Shown here in pieces: positions 14,763-23,372 of a DNA stretch of 41,799 bases. Position 1 is the stretch's first letter, and each line of letters opens with the position of its first letter. A model generated the notes under the pieces. That model was given only the letters and a program-made list of their open reading frames with translations. It ran no database searches and was not told the DNA's origin. Both the position numbers and the translations under genes were made by a program. Source of the DNA: an uncultured Collinsella sp. (lineage in GTDB: Bacteria; Actinomycetota; Coriobacteriia; Coriobacteriales; Coriobacteriaceae); NCBI GenBank assembly GCA_900762015.1, contig CAAFEX010000003.1:1-41799 (forward strand). The letters run 5' to 3'.

Positions 14763-16139
14763 GTGGAAACCAAGCAATACCCCGATATGGAGTGCGACGT
14801 CGTCATTGCCGGCTGCGGCGTAGCGGGCTTGTACGCGGCTCTCAACCTGCCGACGAGCACGCGCGTGATCATGCTCTCCAAGGGCGCTGTCGACGAGTGC
14901 GATTCGATGCTCGCGCAGGGCGGCATCTGCGTGCTGCCCGAGGGCTCTGACTACGATGCCTTCTTTGAGGACACCATGCACGCCGGCCACTACGAGAACC
15001 GCCGCGAGAGCGTCGACATCATGATCCGCTCGAGCCGCTCGGTCATCAACGACCTGCTGGCGATGGGCGTGGATTTTGAGCGCAAGGCCGACGGCGGCCT
15101 CGACTTTACCCGCGAGGGCGCGCACAGCCGCCCACGCATCGCCTTCCATGCCGATATCACCGGCAAGGAGATTACGACCAAGCTGCTCCAGGCCGTACGC
15201 AAGCTGGATAACGTGCAGATTTTGGAGCACGTGGCCATGACCGACATCCTGACGGGCGAACGTGACGGCGCCACGGTGTGTGCCGGTGTCGTCGCCGTTT
15301 CCGTGGACGAGGACAACTCGGTTCGTCCCGCCGACGAACTGACAAATGCCGCCGAGGGTGTGCACACCGGCGAGCCGTTTAAGATCCATGCCCGCCACAC
15401 GCTGTGGGCGACGGGCGGTATCGGCGGCGTATACGACCATTCGACCAACTACCCGCAGCTCACGGGCGACGCCTGCTACATCGCTCAGGAGCATGATATT
15501 AAGATGGAGCATCTGGACTACGTGCAGATTCACCCCACGGGACTGTTCTCGCCGCAGCCGGGCCGCACCTTCCTGATCAGCGAGAGCTGCCGCGGCGAGG
15601 GCGCGATTTTGCTCAACGCCGCCGGCGAGCGCTTTACCGACGAGCTTCAGCCGCGCGATGTGGTCGCCGCCGCCATTCGCGAGCAGATGAAGCAGGACGG
15701 TACCGAGCACGAGTGGCTGAGCTTTGCCCCTGTCGAGCGCGACGTGGTGACTGGGCACTTTGCCAACATTCGCGCACGCTGCCTGGAGGACGGCCGCGAC
15801 ATCTTGGACGAGCCCATCCCCGTTACGCCCACGCAGCACTACTTTATGGGTGGCGTATGGGTCGATAAGGACGGCCGCACCTCGATGCCCGAGCTCTACG
15901 CAGCCGGTGAGACTGCCTGCAACGGCGTGCACGGCAAGAATCGCCTTGCATCAAACAGCCTGCTCGAGGCGCTGGTCTGGGGTCGTCGCGCCGCGTGGTA
16001 TATGCGTACCGGCGAGTCGCTGGCCGTGGAGCAGGCGGGCGAGCCCGCGCTCGATGGTCGTCATCGCGCCCTGAGCGCCGACACCCTGGCAATCGATGAT
16101 TTGGCCCGTGCCGCCGGCACGCAGGCCGTGGAGGAGTAG
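14763..16139 (+). CDS. nadB: L-aspartate oxidase
   Basis: A 458-residue FAD enzyme of the succinate dehydrogenase/fumarate reductase flavoprotein family that oxidises L-aspartate to iminoaspartate for NadA. The FAD-binding GCGVAGLYAAL lies at the N-terminus. The active-site region includes FTREGAHSRPRI, and the C-terminal half has HPTGLFSPQPGRTFLISES and HGKNRLASNSLLEALVWG. In anaerobes the electron acceptor is probably fumarate rather than oxygen (inference). It starts with GTG after GGAGAGG. Somewhat shorter than E. coli NadB, it lacks part of the C-terminal helical extension. Confidence 0.95.
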   Translation: METKQYPDMECDVVIAGCGVAGLYAALNLPTSTRVIMLSKGAVDECDSMLAQGGICVLPEGSDYDAFFEDTMHAGHYENRRESVDIMIRSSRSVINDLLAMGVDFERKADGGLDFTREGAHSRPRIAFHADITGKEITTKLLQAVRKLDNVQILEHVAMTDILTGERDGATVCAGVVAVSVDEDNSVRPADELTNAAEGVHTGEPFKIHARHTLWATGGIGGVYDHSTNYPQLTGDACYIAQEHDIKMEHLDYVQIHPTGLFSPQPGRTFLISESCRGEGAILLNAAGERFTDELQPRDVVAAAIREQMKQDGTEHEWLSFAPVERDVVTGHFANIRARCLEDGRDILDEPIPVTPTQHYFMGGVWVDKDGRTSMPELYAAGETACNGVHGKNRLASNSLLEALVWGRRAAWYMRTGESLAVEQAGEPALDGRHRALSADTLAIDDLARAAGTQAVEE

Positions 16140-16142
16140 ACC

Positions 16143-17003
16143 ATGAATCCCATTACCATGAAGCTCGTCGTCGATGATCTGATTCTGCAGGCTCTGCGCG
16201 AGGACATTACCTTTGAGGACGTGAGCACGGCGAGCGTGTGCCCCACGGCGCGTCCCGCCACGGTGGAGCTTATCGCCAAGGCCGATGGCATCATCGCGGG
16301 CCTGGATGTGTTCGCCCGCACCTTTGAGCTGCTGGATTCGCAGAGCTCGGTGCTGTTTGATGTCGTCGATGGCGATGAGGTGCACGCCGGCGACCACGTG
16401 GGCCAGGTGCGCGGCGACGCGCGCGTGCTGCTTTCGGGCGAGCGCGTGGCACTCAACTACCTGCAGCGCATGAGCGGCATCGCTACCTACACGCACAGCA
16501 TGGCTGCGGCGCTCGAGGGCACCAAGACCGTGCTCGTCGACACGCGCAAGACCACGCCGGGCATGCGCGTGTTTGAGAAGGCGGCGGTCGAGATCGGCGG
16601 CGGCAGCAACCACCGCTACAACCTGTCGACGGCCGTCATGCTCAAGGACAACCACATCGATGCCGCCGGTGGCGTGACGCGCGCGATCGAGATGGCGCGC
16701 GCCCATGCGTCGTTTACCGCGACGGTCGAGATTGAGTGCGAGAACCTGGACATGGTGCGCGAGGCCGTGGAGGCCGGTGCCGACATTATCATGCTCGACA
16801 ACATGACCCATGACGACATGGCGGCCGCTATCGAGCTTATCGCCGGTCGTGCCAAGACCGAGTGTTCGGGCAACGTGGACGCCGACAACATTCGCGCCCT
16901 GGCCGATCTGGGTGTCGACTATATTAGCTCGGGCGCCCTGACGCACTCTGCGCCGATCCTCGACCTCTCGCTTAAGCACCTGCGTCTGCTGGACGGTAAA
17001 TAA
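16143..17003 (+). CDS. nadC: Nicotinate-nucleotide pyrophosphorylase (carboxylating)
   Basis: A 286-residue type II phosphoribosyltransferase converting quinolinate and PRPP to nicotinate mononucleotide. Signature segments are LNYLQRMSGIAT, DTRKTTPGMRVFEKAAVEIGGG, HRYNLS and MLKDNHI, then IEIEC-like VEIECENLD and IMLDNMT. It starts three bases after nadB and overlaps niaR by one base (TAATG). The pathway's next enzymes, NadD and NadE, are not in this window. Confidence 0.97.
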   Translation: MNPITMKLVVDDLILQALREDITFEDVSTASVCPTARPATVELIAKADGIIAGLDVFARTFELLDSQSSVLFDVVDGDEVHAGDHVGQVRGDARVLLSGERVALNYLQRMSGIATYTHSMAAALEGTKTVLVDTRKTTPGMRVFEKAAVEIGGGSNHRYNLSTAVMLKDNHIDAAGGVTRAIEMARAHASFTATVEIECENLDMVREAVEAGADIIMLDNMTHDDMAAAIELIAGRAKTECSGNVDADNIRALADLGVDYISSGALTHSAPILDLSLKHLRLLDGK

Positions 17004-17548
17004 TGGACGCCCGCGAGCGCCGTCGTGCCATCATGGGCGTGCTCGAGGGAGCCAGGGAGCCCGTTTCGGGCAGCGCACTTGCCCGCGAGGTTGGCGTGAG
17101 CCGCCAGGTCGTGGTTCAGGATATTGCCCTGTTGCGCGCCGATGGGCACGATGTCGTGGCAACCAACCGCGGCTACGTGCTGCAGGAGGCCCCCAGCAGC
17201 CCCGCCGTGCCCACGCGCTTGGTCAAGGTGCGCCACGGCGTGGAGCAGGCGGGCGACGAGCTTACGAGTATCGTCGACGCGGGTGGCGCCGTGCTCAACG
17301 TGATCGTCAACCATCGTGTGTACGGCAAGATCACGGCCGACCTGGACATCCGCAATCGTCGCGATGTTGAGCGCTACCTGCACGATATCGAGAGCGGCAA
17401 GAGCTTTCCGCTGCTGACGGTGACGAGCGGCTACCACTTCCATCGCATCGCGGCGGAGGACGAACAGACCCTCGACGAGATCGAGGCGATGCTCAAGGAG
17501 AAAGGCTACCTAGCAGACCTGATGCCCTACGAGGACGACCTGTCCTAG
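17003..17548 (+). CDS. niaR: Niacin-responsive transcriptional repressor NiaR
   Basis: A 181-residue regulator: HTH_11 winged helix (about 5-60, SGSALAREVGVSRQVVVQDI) and a 3H domain (about 70-175) with His78, His104, His145 and His147, the residues that bind metal and nicotinate in family members. NiaR represses NAD biosynthesis and niacin uptake when niacin is present. Being the last gene of nadABC and downstream of a 19-bp palindrome over the operon promoter, it should repress its own synthesis. Its stop codon touches repeat R1 copy 4. Confidence 0.93.
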   Translation: MDARERRRAIMGVLEGAREPVSGSALAREVGVSRQVVVQDIALLRADGHDVVATNRGYVLQEAPSSPAVPTRLVKVRHGVEQAGDELTSIVDAGGAVLNVIVNHRVYGKITADLDIRNRRDVERYLHDIESGKSFPLLTVTSGYHFHRIAAEDEQTLDEIEAMLKEKGYLADLMPYEDDLS

Positions 17549-17695
17549 CTCGACGCTGCAAACGCCCCTAAGCGGCAATCTGACGTTCAATCGTCGGTCG
17601 CGTACCAAAGTACGCTTCCCTCCTCTTTCACGTCACCTTGCTCGCTTGGGGGCGTTTTCGCTGACTTATGCTCAATCTGCGGTGTTGCTATAGTG
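17546..17695 (+). repeat. R1 nested-stem element, copy 4
   Basis: CTCGACGCTGC directly follows the niaR stop. Outer stem AAACGCCCC-T-AAGCG (17560-17574) pairs with CGCTT-G-GGGGCGTTT (17643-17657). Conserved TGACG (17581-17585) pairs with CGTCA (17631-17635). An inner hairpin GCGTACCAAAGTACGC lies around 17600-17615, and the tail ends CTGCGGTGTTGC. The outer stem sequence is unrelated to those of copies 1 and 3, but the pairing is kept. Confidence 0.7.
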
Positions 17696-17710
17696 GCTGC
17701 CCGTGTATAC

Positions 17711-17750
17711 AAAAAGGAGGCCTCCGCGGCGATGCGGAGGCCTCCTTTTT
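17711..17750. terminator. Bidirectional terminator between niaR and ferredoxin
   Basis: A perfect 17-bp stem (17711-17727 with 17734-17750) with A-run and T-run at its ends, able to stop transcription from both sides of the convergent pair. Confidence 0.9.
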
Positions 17751-17787
17751 GCACGGTGTACTTTTGAGTGTGCAGGTGGGGGAGTTG

Positions 17788-17973
17788 TTACTCCTCGACG
17801 ATCTCGGTGATCGCGCCGGCGGGGCAAGCGTCCTGGCAAGCGCCACAGGCGACGCAGGAGTCCTCGTCAGCGACGGTAGCGACGTCCTGGAGCTCCAGAA
17901 CGCCAGCGGGGCAGGAGTCGACGCAAACGCCACAAGCGATGCACTCGTCGGCATCAATTACGGGATGAGCCAT
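17788..17973 (-). CDS. 2[4Fe-4S] ferredoxin
   Basis: A 61-residue clostridial-type ferredoxin with two CxxCxxCxxxCP motifs (CIACGVCVDSCP and CVACGACQDACP), giving two low-potential [4Fe-4S] clusters. It is likely an electron carrier for pyruvate:ferredoxin oxidoreductase or hydrogenase, by analogy. The start at 17973 has AGAGGA upstream; a longer in-frame version begins in non-conserved sequence. It is monocistronic. Confidence 0.95.
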   Translation of the reverse strand: MAHPVIDADECIACGVCVDSCPAGVLELQDVATVADEDSCVACGACQDACPAGAITEIVEE

Positions 17974-18034
17974 GGTAGTTTCCTCTCTGTTGACCGACGC
18001 TACAGGCGATGCGCGCCGGTTTGATTCGGGCAAA

Positions 18035-18062
18035 AACATACCACGGGAGCGACCGTTTGCAA
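18035..18062 (-). promoter_or_regulatory. Candidate ferredoxin promoter
   Basis: On the minus strand TTGCAA (18062-18057) is followed after 16 bp by TATGTT (18040-18035), about 60 bp before the ATG. Both boxes are partial matches. Confidence 0.45.
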
Positions 18063-18195
18063 TACCCTCTGGCCGGCATCTTCATACCGTTCGCCGAGTA
18101 TGCCAAGGTTTACTAAAAAACGCGCAGGTGGGGCCGTTGAGCTGCGCAAATGTTAGCTAAAGGTGACTTGAAATATTGAGCTATTGAGCGCGCCT

Positions 18196-18369
18196 GCGGA
18201 AAGGGCATCCCGTTATTTGGCCGAAAACCGGGCCGCAGTTTCCGGTTGGGCCCGCTAGAGGAAACTGCGAGCCGGTATCAGCTCTCAAAACGGGATACGG
18301 TTTCCGGTTGAGTCTTCAGACGGAAACTGCGACCCGGAATCCACGCTCAAACCGGGATGAGCTTTCCGC
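18196..18369. repeat. R3 triplet of GGAAA...TTTCC hairpins, copy 2
   Basis: Three units at 18196-18245, 18258-18307 and 18319-18369, each GCGGAAA or ACGGAAA-NNGCNNCCCG ... CGGG-NNNNNTTTCCG. Pairing is less perfect than in the copy at 3135-3307, but unit size, spacing and number are the same. The surrounding region 18063-18440 holds no gene. Confidence 0.7.
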
Positions 18370-18441
18370 AAGACGGCCCCCAGGCACCCCCGGACGCAAA
18401 CCTCAGCCATCTCTACATAGATCTCAATAGATCTGCCGAGA

Positions 18442-18484
18442 ACTCAAACAGTGCATCTACCTGCGCATTTGAGAACCTAAACTC
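18442..18484. promoter_or_regulatory. HAIR-like half-sites upstream of dnaK
   Basis: ACTCAAA (18442-18448), TTTGAG (18468-18473) and ACTC (18481-18484) resemble halves of the HspR box known in Streptomyces (CTTGAGT-N7-ACTCAAG), but spacing is not exact. HspR is encoded by the last gene of this cluster, so a link is plausible, not shown. Confidence 0.35.
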
Positions 18485-18495
18485 TCAGAGATAAG

Positions 18496-18530
18496 AAATC
18501 TTATATGAATTGACTTAGATTTTGTATATT
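18496..18530 (+). promoter_or_regulatory. dnaK promoter block shared with clpB
   Basis: AAATCTTATAT-N5-GACTTAGATTT at 18496-18522 followed by a -10-like TATATT (18525-18530). The same 11+5+11 block with the same spacer length precedes clpB at 27841-27867, followed there by TATAAG. A shared heat-shock promoter or operator is the simplest reading. Confidence 0.6.
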
Positions 18531-18631
18531 CCGGCCCATAAGGGGATACACTACATCCTGAAAGACAAGCCGAAGCGCCGCGTGACAGACCGTCGAGGCG
18601 GCGCGAACGCAAAAGAGAGAGGGAATTTCTA

Positions 18632-20524
<1,893 letters not shown>

Positions 20525-20526
20525 TC

Positions 20527-21369
20527 ATGTCCGCCCGTAAAGCTCGCACGGAGGCGGCCGCCGCCGGCGCCGCCCCCGTTGACTCTGAGGAGAAGGACGT
20601 GAAGATTCCCGTAGAGGCCGTCGACGATACCGAGGTCAACGAGACCGAGGCCGCCGAGGCTGCCGAGAACCAGGTAGAGGATTCCAACAAGGAGGCGACG
20701 ATGACCGAGGACGAGATGGTGGAAGCTGCTATCCGCGCCGGTGAGGAAGCCGCCGATAACGACTTTAAGCTCAAGTTCGAGCAGGCCCAAAAGGAGCTCG
20801 CCGACGTGCGCAGCGAGCTCGATGCTGCGGCAGAGGCCCAGAAGGCCGCCGAGGACAAGGCAAAGGACGCCACCGAGCGTACCGCCCGTCTTCAGGCCGA
20901 CTGGGAGAACTTCCGTCGCCGCACTGCCAACGAGCGCATCGCCGAGCGCGAGCGCGCGACCGAGAAGCTCGTCACTGCGCTGCTGCCGGTGGTTGACGAT
21001 ATCGAGCGTGCAATCGACCATGCCCGTAGCCAGGAGCTTTCCGACGATTTTAAGCAGTTCGTCGATGGCGTTGATGCGGTGCATGCCAAGCTGCTCGATG
21101 TGTTTGCGCACGAGGGCGTTGAGCCCATCGACCCCAAGGGCGAGGCGTTCGATCCGCTCGAGCACCAGGCCGTGGGGCGTGTCGAGGACGCATCGCAGTA
21201 CGACGAGACCGTCAACGACGTGTACCAGAAGGGCTACCGCATGGCGGATCGCATCCTGCGTTCCGCGATGGTGACGGTGACCTACGGTGGCGAGAAACGC
21301 CCCGCACCGGAGCCCGAAGCGGCGCCCGAGGATGCCGCGGCCGATACGGCCGAGAGCACCGAGGAGTAA
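20527..21369 (+). CDS. grpE: Nucleotide exchange factor GrpE
   Basis: A GrpE of up to 280 residues: acidic disordered N-terminus, a long coiled coil (about 75-140, ending RLQADWENFRRRTANERIAER), then the beta domain with VEPIDPKGEAFDPLEHQAV and GYRMADRILRSAMVTV. It releases ADP from DnaK. The ATG at 20527 is two bases after the dnaK stop, fitting coupling, but has no strong ribosome binding site. A second in-frame ATG at 20701 has a perfect AAGGAGG five bases upstream and would give 222 residues, nearer the family norm. Either or both may be used. Confidence 0.93.
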   Translation: MSARKARTEAAAAGAAPVDSEEKDVKIPVEAVDDTEVNETEAAEAAENQVEDSNKEATMTEDEMVEAAIRAGEEAADNDFKLKFEQAQKELADVRSELDAAAEAQKAAEDKAKDATERTARLQADWENFRRRTANERIAERERATEKLVTALLPVVDDIERAIDHARSQELSDDFKQFVDGVDAVHAKLLDVFAHEGVEPIDPKGEAFDPLEHQAVGRVEDASQYDETVNDVYQKGYRMADRILRSAMVTVTYGGEKRPAPEPEAAPEDAAADTAESTEE

Positions 21370-21374
21370 TTGAG

Positions 21375-21406
21375 AAGGGCCCCGGGGCAACACCCGGGGC
21401 CCTTTC
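21375..21406 (+). terminator. Hairpin terminator between grpE and dnaJ
   Basis: AAGGGCCCCGGG (21375-21386) pairs with CCCGGGGCCCTT (21393-21404), followed by a short T-run. It may lower dnaJ-hspR transcription relative to dnaK-grpE or mark separate units. Confidence 0.8.
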
Positions 21407-21477
21407 TGACCTAGTGCCATATGAAAGCATGAGCCGCCGACCGCAGGGACGGCGGACGTAACAGGAGAGGAGCTACG

Positions 21478-22443
21478 ATGGCTGCAGGCAAAACCTTCTA
21501 TGACATCCTGGGCGTATCCAAGAGCGCCTCCGACAAAGAGATCAAGAGCGCGTTTCGCAAGCTCGCGCAAAAATATCACCCCGATGCCGGCGGCGACGAG
21601 GCCAAGTTTAAGGAGATTAGCGAGGCCTACGAGACGCTTTCGGACGAGAAGAAGCGCAAAGAGTACGACCAGATGCTCATGTTCGGCGGCATGCCGGGCG
21701 CGGGCGGCGCGTATAGCGGTGGCTACGGCGCCGGTGCCGGCGCGAGCGGTTGGGGCGATATCTTCGACAGCATCTTTAGTGGCAACGGCGCCTGGGGCAG
21801 CGATTGGGGCTCGGGCTTTGCCGGGGCCGCGGGTGCTGCCGGTGCGGGCGCGGGCCGCAACCGCGCGCGCAAGGGCGGCGATCTGTCGCTGACTGTCGAC
21901 GTAACGGCCGAGGACGCGTTCCGCGGCGTGACGCACAAGGTCACCTACCGCATTCCCTCGACGGGCGAGCAGCAGACCATCACGGTCTCGGTGCCTGCGG
22001 GTGCGGTCGACGGCGGCAAACTGCGCTACAAGCGTCGTGGCGAGTACGGCGTTGCCGGCGGCGAGCGCGGCGACTTGGTCGTGACCACGCACGTGGAGGA
22101 GCATCCGCTGTTTAAGCGCAAGGGTGCCGACGTGACCATGGAGGTGCCGATCTCGGTCTACGAGGCGGCGCTCGGCTGCACGGTTGATGTGCCCACGCCC
22201 GGCGGCGCGACGGTTCGTCTGAAGGTGCCCGCTGGCACCCAGACGGGCAAGAAGTTCCGCTTTAAGGAAATGGGGGCGCCCGACGTTAAGCACCGTGGCC
22301 GCACGGGTGCGCTGCTCGTCGAGATCAAGGTGCAGGTTCCCTCGAACCTGTCCGACGATGAGCGCGATGCTATGACCAAGCTGCGCGAGGCCGACACGCG
22401 CGATTATCGCGAGAAGGTCAACCGTTACAAGGCGACGTTCTAG
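21478..22443 (+). CDS. dnaJ: DnaJ-type co-chaperone without zinc finger
   Basis: A 321-residue J-domain protein: J domain (about 4-70, HPD at 34-36), a Gly/Ala-rich linker (about 75-135) and a two-lobed C-terminal substrate domain. The four CxxCxGxG repeats of classical DnaJ are absent (one cysteine in the whole protein), so it is a type II, CbpA-like J-protein even though it sits in the dnaK cluster. It stimulates DnaK ATPase and delivers clients. A strong GGAGAGGAG precedes the start. Confidence 0.93.
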   Translation: MAAGKTFYDILGVSKSASDKEIKSAFRKLAQKYHPDAGGDEAKFKEISEAYETLSDEKKRKEYDQMLMFGGMPGAGGAYSGGYGAGAGASGWGDIFDSIFSGNGAWGSDWGSGFAGAAGAAGAGAGRNRARKGGDLSLTVDVTAEDAFRGVTHKVTYRIPSTGEQQTITVSVPAGAVDGGKLRYKRRGEYGVAGGERGDLVVTTHVEEHPLFKRKGADVTMEVPISVYEAALGCTVDVPTPGGATVRLKVPAGTQTGKKFRFKEMGAPDVKHRGRTGALLVEIKVQVPSNLSDDERDAMTKLREADTRDYREKVNRYKATF

Positions 22444-22516
22444 TTTGGCTGCGTAGCCCACGGGCTGGCCGCAGGCTTATGATGGAGATGTGCGAGACGG
22501 AAAGGGGTCAGGTAGC

Positions 22517-22933
22517 ATGGCCGAGGACAATAGGAACAAACCGCTGTACATGATCAGCGTGGCGGCCGAGCTGACCGGCATGCACCCGCAGACTCTGCGC
22601 GTCTACGAGTCCAAGGGCCTGGTGAATCCTCAGCGCTCGGGCGGTAACACGCGCCTGTATTCGCGTGCCGATATCGAGCGTCTGGAACTCATCAACCAAC
22701 TGACCGACGAGGGCATCAACCTCGCCGGCGTGGTGCGCATCCTCGATATGAAGGAGCGTGCCGAGGAGCGCGAGCGCGAGAACGAAAAACTCCGTGCCCG
22801 CGTGCGCCAGCTCGAGGACGAGCTGCACGAGTACAAGATGCAGAAGAAGATCACCGCCCTGGCCCCGCGCGATGGCTCGGTCAACCCCGAGCAGGTCATG
22901 CGCAAGCTGCTGGGCGCCGGCGGAGATCTCTAG
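22517..22933 (+). CDS. hspR: MerR-family heat-shock regulator HspR
   Basis: A 138-residue regulator with a MerR winged helix (about 9-75: MISVAAELTGMHPQTLRVYESKGLV, then GGNTRLYSRADIERL) and a coiled coil (about 80-115). The MHPQTLR and RLYS features are those of HspR, which in actinobacteria represses dnaK and clpB and uses DnaK as co-repressor. Last of dnaK-grpE-dnaJ-hspR, the usual actinobacterial order. AAGGGG lies upstream of the chosen start. An R1 element begins at the stop codon. Confidence 0.92.
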   Translation: MAEDNRNKPLYMISVAAELTGMHPQTLRVYESKGLVNPQRSGGNTRLYSRADIERLELINQLTDEGINLAGVVRILDMKERAEERERENEKLRARVRQLEDELHEYKMQKKITALAPRDGSVNPEQVMRKLLGAGGDL

Positions 22934-23028
22934 GTTACGCCGTTCTGCCGAACGGCGTAACGGCTCGACGCTGCGCGACGTCCAGAGCGACAATTTGTCA
23001 TTCAAAAGGCAAGGCATGACCGGAAGGT
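22934..23028 (+). repeat. R1 element, truncated copy 2 (left half only)
   Basis: An 11-bp perfect hairpin (22934-22944 with 22951-22961), then GCTCGACGCTGCGCG and a left arm GACGTCCAGAGCGACAA up to GACCGGAAGGT. The right arm that would pair is missing: a second, full copy begins at once. Confidence 0.7.
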
Positions 23029-23029
23029 T

Positions 23030-23205
23030 CCGCCGTTCTGCCGAACGGCGGACCAGCCGACGCTGCGCGGGCCGCATTTGGACAATCTGACGTTCAACTT
23101 CAAGGGCGCGACCAGAAGGTCAGCGCCCTTTCGTTTCGCGTCACCTTGTCTCAAATGCGACCCGCTCGCTGCCCGTCCTCAACCTGCGACGTTGCTTTGG
23201 CTGGC
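23030..23205 (+). repeat. R1 nested-stem element, full copy 3
   Basis: Hairpin CCGCCGTTC/GAACGGCGG (23030-23051). Outer stem GGG-C-CGCATTTG (23069-23080) pairs with CAAATGCG-A-CCC (23152-23163). Conserved GACAA-TC-TGACG (23081-23092) pairs with CGTCA-CC-TTGTC (23139-23150). The inner terminator is at 23104-23136, and the tail ends CCTGCGACGTTGC. It is in tandem with the truncated copy. Confidence 0.75.
23104..23136 (+). terminator. Inner terminator hairpin of R1 copy 3
   Basis: GGGCGC-GACCAGAAGGTCA-GCGCCC followed by TTTCGTTT; probable terminator of the hspR transcript. Confidence 0.7.
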
Positions 23206-23372
23206 ACTTTGGGATGCTCCTTGTCGAGAGCGCGATGCAAGGGGTTCGTCCTTTACTTTACCGAGATAAAGTGAACGTGTAGATTCGTAACCCACTTGCA
23301 ACCGTTCTATGGCACGATATTGAACGAATGTATGCTATGCGCCCAAATCTTTTGGGCAGAGTGGGAGACAGT

